Assembly (NCBI GenBank): GCA_022496185.1
Contig: WTXG01000006.1
Location: 496,001-560,000, forward strand
Direction of reading: 5' to 3'
Origin: Multifurca ochricompacta
Taxonomy: Eukaryota > Basidiomycota > Agaricomycetes > Russulales > Russulaceae
DNA length: 64,000 nucleotides
Shown: positions 34,731 to 45,796 of the stretch, in pieces
How the letters are laid out: each line of letters starts with the position of its first letter
How positions within the stretch are numbered: position 1 is the stretch's first letter
Position numbers and translations under genes: made by a program
The notes under the pieces: generated by a model
Database searches by the model: none
The model's input: the letters and a program-made list of their open reading frames with translations, nothing else
Told to the model about the DNA's origin: nothing

Positions 34731-35680
34731 TCATGCACGTAAGACGCCCTTCTCCCGCGAGCATTTACGTCTTCCTTCCAGACCTGGCTGTTCTAGCGTC
34801 TCCAACACATCCTCTAGGGTCCAGCCCCATCTGTTGCACATTTCGGCTACGAGCAACCCTCGATCCCATACATTGACCTCGCTCTCGCTGTCTCCTCGCA
34901 TATATTCCGTCTCTTGGTCATAAGAGTCTTGATCGCTATCCTCTTGGTCGCTGACATTATCTTGGAAGTCTTGGTGGTGTGGTAAAGGCGTGAAGGCCAC
35001 AGGCCACGTGTAAGGTACTTCGTGGCACTTCTCGTCATCGCTACCAGCTGGATGGACCTTATTAGCCTTTTTTGTAGATATTTCCCCCTTTTTTTTCCCT
35101 GGGATCATCTACTCACCAGTTTTGGTATGATGAGACGGGTGTAAAAGCTCGTCATGGAAGCCCTCCAATGATGGTACTGGCTTTCTCTGGTAAAGGAGAT
35201 AGAGAGAGAGAAAGAGAGAGAGAACGTTAGCTAGCAATTCGTTCCGGTGGCGTGCCGGGAAGCTCAGGCTCGACGTACCTTGACGGAGTAGATTCTACCT
35301 GTCGTCTCAGTCTGGGGTGGAGTGACAGGCAGAGCGCCGTCTACCTTCTTCTGATGCTCCTCGACTCGATGGACATTAACCCAGTCAAACATTGTCGGTT
35401 GCGTATCGCGTGATCGTGATCCTGCCGCTGCCGCTGCCGCCGCCTCTGGCCGGTTATCCCATACAACGTTTTCGATCGCCGTCCTGCGCGCTGTTGGCGT
35501 TACCACGTTTGTCGATGCCGATGCGGCTCTGGCAGCTCCGAGAGCCACTTGTAACAACCTTCCGGCACGGTTCCGTTCGCGTGAGATCCACGCGCGGACT
35601 TTACTCCACGGTTGCGATGTGTCGCTACCGCCGGGGGATCTGGAAGACGATGAGTGTGGGATAGCAAACATGGCGAGCAT
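34731..35680 (-). CDS. Small hypothetical protein, unknown function
   Basis: The start ATG at 35678-35680 (MLAMFAIPHSSSSRSPGG) is followed by SKVRAWISRERNRAGRLLQVALG, an Ala run (35428-35447), MFDWVNVHRVEEHQKKVDGALP and TGRIYSVK. Two introns (about 35190-35281 and 35059-35118) join in phase to RKPVPSLEGFHDELLHPSHH and to an acidic C-terminus (DNVSDQEDSDQDSYDQETEY), ending LEGRRKCSREKGVLRA at 34731. The joined protein is about 270 residues. The tidy splice phases and balanced composition support a real gene. I do not recognise a family. A pyrimidine-rich (CT)n tract sits just upstream in its 5' leader. Confidence 0.55.
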
Positions 35681-38558
35681 TCTTTTTTGGTTTGTTTTTG
35701 TTTCTTGGGAGAGTTTGGTGGTAGAGATAGGGCGGTGAGAAGAGAGAAAGAGAGAGAGAGAGAGAGAGAGGGGAGGATGACTGTGTAACAGAGTGAGCAA
35801 TTCCAACCCCTTCCTGGACCCATTGACTTGTATTTAACAGTCATCCGGGGTAGTTCAAGGCAGCCACGCCCACCTGGTTAACTTTGGGGGTTCCGCAATG
35901 CCACGGCCTGGCCCTGGATGAAAAGCGCCAGTCCGGGTACGCTGGGGCAGCGCGGAGGTAAACCCGTCCCTAGGTTCCGTGGGGGGAGGGGGAGAGACAA
36001 GAGAGAACAACCGACATCCAGCCTCCTCGAGGCATCCAAATCGGTAAAACTCATCATTTTGGTTATAATGGGATCATTTTCTCGGGCTATTCCACACGCA
36101 CGACGACAGTCACATCGGGGAGAGGGAAGGGGGGGGGGAGGGGGTGGACGGGTGGGTTAAAGGACACGTTGCCACCCTCCTGTACGTTCACACATGACTC
36201 GCTGTTTCCTCTCTCCTCCAGATGCCTCATTTCGGTAGGAGGTCTCTCACCTCCCCCACAGTGGCGTCTCTTTACAAATAGCGATGTGCAGAACGGCCAT
36301 CTGCTCTAGTTGATCCTCCTCCCCCCTTTTAGGGAAGGAACCTGAGTTGAACTCCGACTAGTGTCTCGTAAACCGCACGGCAGTGCCGAGCCCTCAGCAT
36401 TCCGCAGCTTGTTCCTAAAATTGACGATGGCCAGCCAAAACTCGTCCCACTAGGTGCTTGCAAGCAAGAGGGAGAAGAGAGGAGAGGAGATGGAGAGGAG
36501 AGAACGAGAACTAAGCACTAACCACAAGTGAGATCACGTGCTCACAAAATAGCCATATGTATATGTATGTGTCATTAACCCACCCACCCACACACCCACA
36601 CACATACGTTCCTAATACCAACCGCACGGCGGGAGGAAACCCCTACTACATCAGTCAGTAGTAGTTAATATACCACTTGTCCGGATTATTTTATTATTTT
36701 ATACCTCTTTCCCTTCATTTCGATGCGCCCATCTTCCGTCTCCTAGATCGCCACCCCATCGGACTCGTGTACGTTGTTGGTCCACCGCTGATAATGGTTA
36801 AAATGACTATTACTATTACCGGAGCCGACATGTGTGTCAACATCAAATATTGTCTTTGTCATCTCTACTTTTGTGAAGTGAAGGGTTTGTGTGGATGTGA
36901 ATGTGAGAATGTTGAATGTGAGTTGTGAGCGTGGGTGAGGAAGTGACAGAGAATGTGTGAGTGAGAGAGTAGAGTGAGAGGAGAACAAGAACAGAGAGAG
37001 AGACAGAGAGAGAATCGAGAATCGAGAATCGAGAATGAGAACTAACTCCTTCCACTACCCGGGGTTTCCCTTTCTCTTTTCCCGACCGCAGTTATTGTGA
37101 CGCCGGCTGTATTGATTGTAATGGGTTATGGGTCAATGGAATGGGCAGTGGGCAATGAGCAATGAGCAATGGGGCAGGGCAGTCAACGCGGCGCGGTTTG
37201 GGACGATTGGCTTGGTTTGGTCATTCAACATGATGCCCCGATGAGCTCGGATTACCTAAAGTAGGGTTATTATGTAATTTAGTCCATTTTCAGATAAAGA
37301 TACAGGTACAACTACAACGACGCAACTCAAACATGCGGAAACCAGTCGATTATCACCAAGGTCAGTCCGTTGTTACGAGGATACTTCTCCTTTCTCAAAT
37401 TTCTTTCTCTTTCTTTCTAAATACTTGTTAAAATATACAATAACTACAATAATAAACAGTATTGGTTCAAATCACTTTAACCCACTCCCAACGCTCAGAG
37501 ATCCCAAGGAACAAAAAGGATAAATGATAAAGCGAATGAGTACGAAAACCGAAACGACAAGATGGGGGAGAAGGTGGGTTCAAAGAGATATAGTGATGTG
37601 CGCTCCGCGGTAAATTGCAAGGCGCTCATTTTTTGTTTTTTTTGAAGTGCAGGTCTACGCTTGATACTATGTATGAGATGCAGGTGACGGGGGATATATA
37701 TGTATGTTGCGGCATGAGACAGGAGGACAGATACGAGTCGAGACAAGAGGACCATAAGGCAACAAAGTCCTAGGTACAGAGAGACGGCATTGTGACCGAG
37801 TGAATCGTGGAGAGTGGCTGTATGCGTGTTGTATCGATGGTGAATGAATGAATGTGTCGATGGCATGAAAGAGCGACCATGGCGAGATGCTGTAAGTTCG
37901 AGGCAGTTGGCCAGTGGCCATCAGCAAACCGCTAAAAAAAGAACAAAGAGTGACATGAGGGTGCGTGAGCGTAGTCAAAGGAATGCACACGTTGTACAGT
38001 GTGGTGACATGCAGTGCAAGGAGGTAAAATCGATACAAGACGGGGGGTGGCTTCAACTGTAAGAGGTACAAGGGGTGCACAGGAGTTCCAAGAGGGGGAA
38101 GGGGACGCCATACACGAATACAGCAAGTTGCGTGTGTGTGTGTGGTACAATGTGATTTGGGGTTTGCAGGTTGGACACAATGCGGGCTCAAAGTTCGGTT
38201 CGATGTGACAAGGCAAGGGGGGAAGAAAAAAAAGAGCGGGGGAGATTGATAGACATTAAAAAGGAAAATGTCAAGCGGACCGGGGCGCCCCGGGAGCCAG
38301 CCGAGGAAGAGAAGGAAGAAGAAAAACAAATAAAGGTGGGGTTAATGATGATGATGACGATGATGATGATGATGATAATGCTGGGTTGCTGATTATGATT
38401 ATGGATAGTTAGACTGGACTGGAGGACCGGTTTGTAATTGCTTATGATATTCAGTTTTGAAGGGGGAGACTGACGTTGCTTCCAAAGTTCAGAAGAGTCT
38501 AGGTTCAGTGACCCAAGATAATGCAACACTTCCAACCCCCTTGATAAACACACGCGCC
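35681..38558. other. Gene-poor stretch with simple repeats
   Basis: These 2.9 kb have no supportable gene. The longest minus-strand open frame (37667-38329) is rich in His/Pro/Leu from pyrimidine-rich DNA and shows no domain. Visible elements are an AG repeat (35749-35770), CACAC-rich stretches near 36580-36605, GAGA-rich DNA (36960-37040) and a GAT microsatellite (38346-38377). Confidence 0.45.
38346..38377. repeat. Trinucleotide (GAT/ATG) microsatellite
   Basis: About ten imperfect GAT units lie downstream of the stop of the Ser/Pro-rich minus-strand gene. Read in a continuing frame they would code for a poly-Ile tract, which argues that the frame there is not translated. Confidence 0.85.
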
Positions 38559-40110
38559 TCAAGTCGGCATACCTAAGTCCGCCTGTCAATAAAGAGCGTA
38601 AACATATCATAAATGATAGAAATTCACAACTTACGGTATCTGCCACGGATGCTTTCTTCCACGATACATGAAGGGCGCCGTCTTTGCGGGAGATACGACG
38701 GAGCTCACCAAATGACTGATGGATGAATGTGGGGTTAGCATTTATCCGTTCAGGTACCACTGTGGATTTTTTAATTCTCACCTCACACCACCGCTTGACA
38801 GCAAGTTCTGCGTCAAGATTGCCCTCCTCTAGACCACTCACTACGAGCCGTTTCTCACTTCTAGATGGGTTCAGATTCACATTACTATCTGCGCGACGCC
38901 GGCGTGGCATTGTACTTCCCCACGACGTACGATGCGAGTTCCGATGCAAAGTAGATGAGAACGTATTTCCCGTAGTAGAAGCCGGTGCCGAGTTACGTGG
39001 TCGTAGACCAAAAGTGCTAAGGAGTCGCGTGCGAATGGATGGAAACTCGCGCTTGGGCTTTGGTGAAGGTCGAACAAATGAGGGAAGGACTGGCATAGAA
39101 TTCGGCGTTGGTGTAGGCGAACGACGAGTTGGATGAGACGTTGATGCAACGCTCCACCGCGACGCCTCGCCTGCGACCAAACCTGAAGGATAAACCTTGA
39201 GAAACCCATCTGTAGAAGCAGAGAAAGGGACAGGATCAGGAGACGGCATCAAGGGCACACTCTTAAGAGGCGGAGTATGTTCAACGAAAATTGGACTAGT
39301 GGGCGAGGACGGTGGAGAACAAGTCTTCAAAGAGGATACGTATATCGCATGCCGAACTGAAGGAGCAAAGGCAGACTCGGCTGTAGAAAGGGTGGTTGAG
39401 ATTGAAGGATAGCGATTCGTACGAGAGCGTAGGGATGCATAAGAGGCCGATGAAGTGAGAGTGGGCTCTGAATCCGACTCGGTCATGGAGGAGCAGTGAT
39501 CGAGCGGTTTCGAACGCCGCTGAAGCGGTCGAAAAGAGGATGTGGGAGTAACAGGGAAGGTTGAAGAGGTGGGGGATGAGGGGGCTGTCGGAGGCGGGGA
39601 AGGAAAGTCTTCCAAGGTGGGTGTCGGAGGTGGGGAAGGGGTGGCTGGAAGCTCCTAGATCGAATGGATGAGTGAAACGGAAAGAGGGGGAAGAAAAAAG
39701 AGAGCAACCTTATTGCGGTTGGAAAGTGTGAGTGTGAGTGTTGAGCGACTAGCAGGTCCAAAACGCCACGAGTTCATCTCTCGAAGAAGACGATCAAACG
39801 GATCCTCAAGGTCGGCATTACTTTGGGATGAAGAATGTTGCGAGAGAACGTCGTGAATGAGAGGGAGAGGGGAGGGGAGTAAAGGAGAGTCGTGAAAAGG
39901 AGTTGATAGAGCGTCACGATTGTTATCCGTATCACGCTGGGGCGAAGGCGGCGGGCGAGTTATGAGATCGAAATCGTCAGGGAGAAGCTTCGACTCGCGA
40001 AGAGAGGGAGGGTCGTCGCCCCAACGGTGGTCGTCCTCGAATTCTGAGAGAGCGAAAGAATACTGTTCAGCGATCCAGTCGTGAATACGTGAGTCTCGTG
40101 ACGCGTCCAT
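38559..40110 (-). CDS. Ser/Pro-rich protein of unknown function
   Basis: The start is taken at the ATG at 40108-40110 (MDASRDSRIHDWIAEQYSF); an in-frame ATG at 40170 is possible. The first exon contains EDDHRWGDDPP and DPFDRLLREMNSW. An intron at about 39658-39714 joins to a long Ser/Pro/Thr-rich exon (many SPTP and RRSPTPTP-type sites) ending LDAELAVKRWCE. Further introns at about 38715-38781 and 38582-38633 join to SFGELRRISRKDGALHVSWKK, then ADLGMPT and a stop at 38559-38561. The last 60 residues look structured, while the rest is probably disordered and phosphorylated. I know no named domain for it. Its 5' side faces 5.7 kb of non-coding DNA. Confidence 0.6.
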
Positions 40111-40170
40111 GAGGGGAACGTAGGGAAGGAAGCCATTGAGGCGTAAAGTTGAGGTCGAGTCGAAGTTCAA

Positions 40171-40213
40171 GTCAAGTCAGGTCAAGTCAGGTCAAGTCAA
40201 GTCAAGTCAGGTC
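40171..40213. repeat. Pentamer tandem repeat (GTCAA/GTCAG, 8 units)
   Basis: Eight GTCAR units alternate between GTCAA and GTCAG. They sit immediately upstream of the possible start at 40170 of the Ser/Pro-rich gene, probably in its leader or core promoter. Confidence 0.85.
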
Positions 40214-43200
40214 GAGCGAGCGGAAGAGCGAGAGTGAGAGCAAGTTTTGTAAAACTTGAAAGGGAGGGGGAGACCTGATGTATATAAACCAGACGGGGTC
40301 AACGAACTTGTTAGGTTACATATTGCTTATTTAATCATCTTCTCACACGTAAACTGTACCCTCCTTCTTCCAACTTCCAACCAATCTCCGCCCATCGCCA
40401 TTCTTTAGGTTTGCATCGTGGTTGGTTCATTAGCGAGACACGCTCCCGCTCGTCGATTAAATCTCACGTTCACACGCACACGCATACACTAACCTTTCAA
40501 TCACCGTCACTATTTTATTTTATTTATTGATATATGAGAATAGCTTAATCTATTCCTTCCCTTCAACCTTCAATAACATTTTATTTTTATTATTATTTTT
40601 ATCATTTTTTTTTAAAGAAGAGAACGTTCCTGCCCCAGTTATTTGGCGCCTGTAGTGATCCCAGTCCAATCCAGCCACTTTTTCTCCTCCATCCCCTCCT
40701 CTTTCTTCTTGGTCCTCATCCAGACCCAACTACCCGTCGGCATTTCCTCGCACGTCTGGTTCCTGACTGAACATCCTCTTTCCACATCATATCATATTGT
40801 ATTCAAGCAATCCTGGCAAGGTATTACGCCTCACGCCGTAAGTGACTTACCGCCTACCCGTGATGAGATGAAGAGCAAGTCCAAATCATTTCCTTCCTTT
40901 CTTCCTCCCTTCTTTCCTTCCTTCCTGAACTTGAACTTCTTTTGGAGCCCGCACCGCTTCCGAACCTTGTCGTTTCCGCCCGCTGCCAAGCCTTCGCACA
41001 AAAACTCACAAACTCCAAGATTTCCGTTTCCGTTTCCTCTCCCCTCCTCTCTCCCCCCCCTCCCCCCTTATTTTCATTTTCATTTTTCATTTTATTTCTC
41101 TTACCTCTGCATCCTTAATCGCTCCAAATACTCTCGTCGCGGACAATCATCTCCAAACCTGTTCTAATAGCAGGAAAGACCAGTAAGGTTAGTACCCCCA
41201 ATGATTCCGATTTACGCCCATATCTGTATTCTTCGAATACCTACCGTTCTTGGCATATCCTATGTTATCACCGCATGCATGCATGGAGTTGCCTTGTTAG
41301 AATCGCTGTTCCTACACTCTACACTGCCCGCCTGCCACAACTCAATTCAAGTGGCGCGATTTCCATTTTACTCGGGTATGGTACTACCCGCCGTATGAAA
41401 CCTTCTTCTTCAGAAAAGCTTTGCACGTTGTGTGTTGTGTTTGACTTGACCTCCCACTTTTTCTAATCGTTCTCCTTCGTCCTTCGTCTTCGGAGAGCTA
41501 ATATCATTTCCGCCTAAGTGCGACTGCCGATGCGGCTTATTCCGAGGGTAGTTGTCTTGTCTTGATGCCCATTTAGGAATTCTATCACGTTCTGCCTGAC
41601 GTCACGCTCTGAAGTAAAAAAAAAAAAAAAAAAATCTCTCGCTAGCGCCAGCGCCAGCTATGGTGACTACATTAGTTTAAAAGGCATGTGAGCTTCCCAT
41701 GACCGAGGGGCTCAGAAATATCAGAAAAGAAAAAAAGAGGTAGAGGAGCCTACGCACGCGTCAAGTAAGCTCAAAAAATCGGAGGTCCCTTTTCCGACGC
41801 TAACATCCTATCTATCTGCGAACCGAGATTTTGATGCCTTTGGCGGTAGTAGCTATAGCCTTTACTCTATCCCGGAGCCCTCGTACGTTCACGGCAAGGC
41901 TAGTCTATGGTGATTACTATAGTTTACTGATCAGACCTTATGCTATCTATGCTTTCTGTTTGGAATTGGAAACAAAACATGGCTCCCCTGGGCGAATCTG
42001 TTATTTCACGGTGACCCAAACTACACGAGACCCACCTTATTCTCGGCCGTTGCACCTCCTGCACCTCCGAAGGATGACGAGGAGTTGCGGACACGACACC
42101 CCACGGAGGACATCCCGAGCGCTCCGATGCACCGATGCACCCATTCGCGCGCGCGCGCATATATACACCTCGGACGATTACTTACATTCTATTCCTCTGC
42201 TGCTCGGTGGTGTAAAAAAAACACATCCTTGACTCTTCCTTCTATCTTCCGAAATAAAAAAATAAAATAAAAATAAAAAACCCCCCTTTTTTTTCACGTG
42301 CGTCAGATGTCAGACTCCCTGCATGTGCGGGTCCGTGCTTCTTCTTCTTCTTACTCTTCCTCTTCTTACTCTTCCTCATCATCGCGATCTTCGCATCCTA
42401 ACTAGCGCTGGGTTTTGCAGATTGCGCAGATCGCCTCCCCCCCTTTCCTCCTCCTCTTCACCCTGGCGTGGCATGGAACGTCGAGGACCTCCTTCCCCAC
42501 CCCTTCTCCCCCCCTTTCCCCCCCCCCATTTTTGCGTCCTGACACCAATTTTCCACGCATGGACTCCGTCGACAGTTTAAACCTTCATTTTTTCTCTCTC
42601 AGCAGCCGAGTAGGAAGAAAGGTAGTAGGCTTCGACCCGTGGCCTTCTGCATGCATATACGCATACCTTAGCTGCTTGATGACAGTACGCCCGAATAATT
42701 AGTTTTTTTTTTTTTTTCTGTACGTATGGTAGGATTATCAACACAGGTCTCCGCCGCTATTACAACTCTAATGCATATACCTGTCCTTGTCTACACCTCA
42801 GTCAGACCCTACTAACTAGTTAAAGATGTGAATTACGCTGATAAGACTGCAATCCCGCGGCCTGTTGACAGCCTCATCAGTTGTGGAAGCCAATCCATGG
42901 TGTTGATAACGGGGGGGTAAGGGAGTGGGGGTGGGATAATTAAGGCACCGCATATGTCTTCGAACGTTTGCCATCCCCATCTCGAGGTTATTTGTTGTTG
43001 TTGGTTGGGAGCCGTGGAATTGAACGGCAGTAGTAGTCGTCGGTAGGAGATAGGACATTGACGGCACAACTATCTTTACTTTACTTTTAGATAGATAGAA
43101 TTCTCTCGATATACTACCAGATCGGAGAAGGTTTTCTCTCATGTCTCTTTTCTCATTTATCCATGAATTTTTCCTTCGGTTTTATGCTCGCAATTTCTCA

Positions 43201-44939
43201 ATCTCCTATGTTGTCTCATTTCCCGCAACCGAACATACATCCAAAGAGTCGTCGACAACAAGACTGTAGCTTTGCAAGCTTACCCTTATGAGGCAAACTC
43301 TCGGAAAAGGAGCCGAAAAAATAAATAAAAAAATAAAAGGGAGCCGGTCCGTCCCGTCCTGTAGCCCGGTAACATGTGACACAGGGCGAAGGTAAGGTTC
43401 AACATACAACTATCCCCATCCCCATCCCCAGCCCCATCTCATTATTTCCCTAAGGGAAGGAGGGGGAAACCCATTAATCTCCACCAGTCTTGCGGCTGGA
43501 ATTGTGGAGCACGATGCCGTACGTTGTGAGGCGCATGGAATCATCCGACGCAGCGCGCGCTTCGTAGTCCCACTACCCCTCTACCCTCTTCACAAAGGCG
43601 CCCAGGCGGTATACCTTTTTGCCCCAGGAGGGCTCAGCCAAGTAGTTTTGTGTGTGTTTGTCATCAGCAGCCAATCATGCACCCGCGTTCGTATTGGCCG
43701 GCGTCGTCGGATGTAATTGACACGTACTTTTTGCGCGGTACTGCGGCCAAGGCTTTTAGTAGGGTACCCATTCTTATAAAAAAAAAAAAGTAGATTTATT
43801 TTTAGCATCTCCCCATCCATCTATCGGTAAGAAGGCGGCGGCAGCGACGACGAGAGGAGGAGCTTTGACAGTTTTCATTGCGTCAGATTTGCGTAGAGGG
43901 TACCTCCCAGGCAGGGGGCAGAGTATTTAGACACACATAGACAGTTATGTGACTTTTCAGGGCGTGCGAGCGAGCGGGAAAATAAAGAGGGACCTAGGAC
44001 GTTGATACCGCCGTGTGTGAGTGCAAGCGCGGGCGCGCGGATATACACGGAACTAAAAAAGAAAAAGCTGCTGAGCTTCGGTCTCGTTGGGTTTGGGCGT
44101 TCGCGCTCGGCCCTATCATGACATGACGCAAGTTCAACTCAACAAGCTACTTACTACTTACTACTAGTGGGGGCGCCCTTTTCTATTTATTTAATTTTTT
44201 TTTTTTAATCCACTCTCACATAAAAGCACCGTTCCATCGCAACCGCTAGCGAGCCATCTCCCGCTCATGGTTTGATGGCGAGCGCGCAAAAAAAAAGAGG
44301 GAGAACGAGAGAGAAAGAGAGATGAGATGGTGTTCTAGCTTTCTTTTTTTTTTGGTGGTCAGACGCGCGCGACCTCCGGCATTCAATCTGCAATCCGCGT
44401 TCGTGAATGAGGGTGGAGGATCAAACACCAATATAGGCCCCCTCTTTCCTTACCTTCCCTACCCTGGCTGATGCAGGGACGGGTTTACACGGGTGAGAAG
44501 GGCCCCTCGTTTCTTCCTCTCTTTCTCTCTCTCTCTGAAGGAGGGGCCACCGATCGTTTCAAGCAAGCGTGTATGCATGCACACAACAAGGTTACTTTTT
44601 GAAGAAAAAAAAGTCTGTCTGACGTCTGCTCTTGTGTGGATCCGCAAGATGAGATTGGGGCACCCATCATTTACCCGTCACCAAGACACGACCACCCCCC
44701 CTCGGGGACAATTGTTATCTTTATGTATGGTGGGTGGGTGAGTGTCAAAAGAACGTGGACACACCTTGGAAATATATCAGGCACAATTCCAATCCATGCC
44801 ATGAACAGAATGATGCTACTGCGATATGCGGTGACGGTGACAGTGGTGACGGAATGTGTTTAAACGGATGCAAATTCGCTGCCAAGTACGAGCAACCATC
44901 ATAGCCGAACGTTCCTTACGCGAGTAAACCCATTCGTTC

Positions 44940-44964
44940 GGGGGAGGGGGAGGGGGAGGGGGGG
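44940..44964 (+). repeat. G-rich hexamer repeat (GGGGGA)n
   Basis: Four GGGGGA-like units end in a longer G run. The tract could form a G-quadruplex on the plus strand; this is inferred from base pattern only. Confidence 0.75.
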
Positions 44965-45525
44965 AACAGGCTAGTGTGGTTGTTGCATCTGCATACCCCC
45001 TCTCTTCCCTTCTACCTATACGAGAATCGCAATGCCAAGGGCCCCGTGGAGGACTGAGGGTGTCATAGATAGTATGTATTGTATCTGAGAGGGTTACGCT
45101 GTATAGCAAAAACCCGAAATTTTCTTTTTTAGACTTTGACCCTTGTATTCCTCACTCAGGGACCCCCCGTCGTACGTATCATCACATACACGTGTGGACG
45201 GATCAGCGCACATAAAAATGATGGTCAAGGTAAGGTGTGTGCTTTGGTTGTTGGGTTGGGAAGAACGGGGAACGGGGAACGGGGAACTGGGGACGCACGC
45301 GGACGGACGCAGATGAAATGGGAACCCTTCCCTCTTCGACCCGTGGATCTCGGCTCCTCCTTTTTTCGAAGCCCGTAACGGATGAGATCGCTGAGATTTA
45401 AAATTGAGCTCGGCACTCGGCATTTTCCAGCGGCGGATCTGCGTCATCAATGACCCGATATAGTATGTTTGTTTTATTCGTCCTTCCCTCCTCGCCCATG
45501 CATGGACCACCAAATATATCATACA

Positions 45526-45596
45526 AGAACAAGAACAAGAACCAAAACCAAAACAAAAACAAAAAACAAAAACAAAAAACAAAAACAAAAAACAAG
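45526..45596 (+). repeat. A-rich AAGAAC/AAAACA tandem repeat
   Basis: About twelve 6-7-nt units drift from CAAGAA to CAAAAA. They lie 200 bp beyond the 3' end of the coiled-coil/J-like gene, in non-coding DNA. Confidence 0.8.
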
Positions 45597-45796
45597 ACTT
45601 GATAATATTGTTAACAGAGGGATGATAATAATCGTACAGATGCATAATGAGTGGGCTTGGGGAGTGGGGGGGGGGGTATCATAGTACACTTAGACTTTAG
45701 AGATTGTGCATGTAGCTAGTTAGCTGCTGCAAGGGTAGGGAAACAAATTATCGTCCACACGTTACATATAAACAGAGATTGGCGTACTCACTCCAG

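Larger units (their letters stand above)
40214..45796. other. 5.6-kb non-coding, low-complexity stretch
   Basis: This is the longest gene-free interval in the window. It is built of pyrimidine-rich blocks (40640-41100, 42330-42560), A/T runs (near 41620, 42260, 42700, 44190), and G-rich tracts (44940-44964, 45264-45291). A short AAAACA/AAGAAC repeat lies at 45526-45596. Open frames such as 40643-41167 and 41831-42232 (plus) mirror base composition and have no recognisable homology. It separates the 5' end of the Ser/Pro-rich gene from the 3' end of the coiled-coil/J-like gene. It may be promoter, long leader or a non-coding transcript. Confidence 0.5.

Noticed and set aside
37460..37485. GGTTCAAATC-like sequence resembling a tRNA B box
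   Set aside because: No A box or pairing acceptor and T-arm stems could be found around it.
40643..41167. Plus-strand 174-codon frame in the long non-coding stretch
   Set aside because: Its Ser/Pro/Phe bias is explained by the pyrimidine-rich DNA. There is no family resemblance and no convincing splice or start context.
41831..42232. Plus-strand 133-codon frame
   Set aside because: No recognisable motif, and it is surrounded by low-complexity DNA on both sides. It is a chance open frame.
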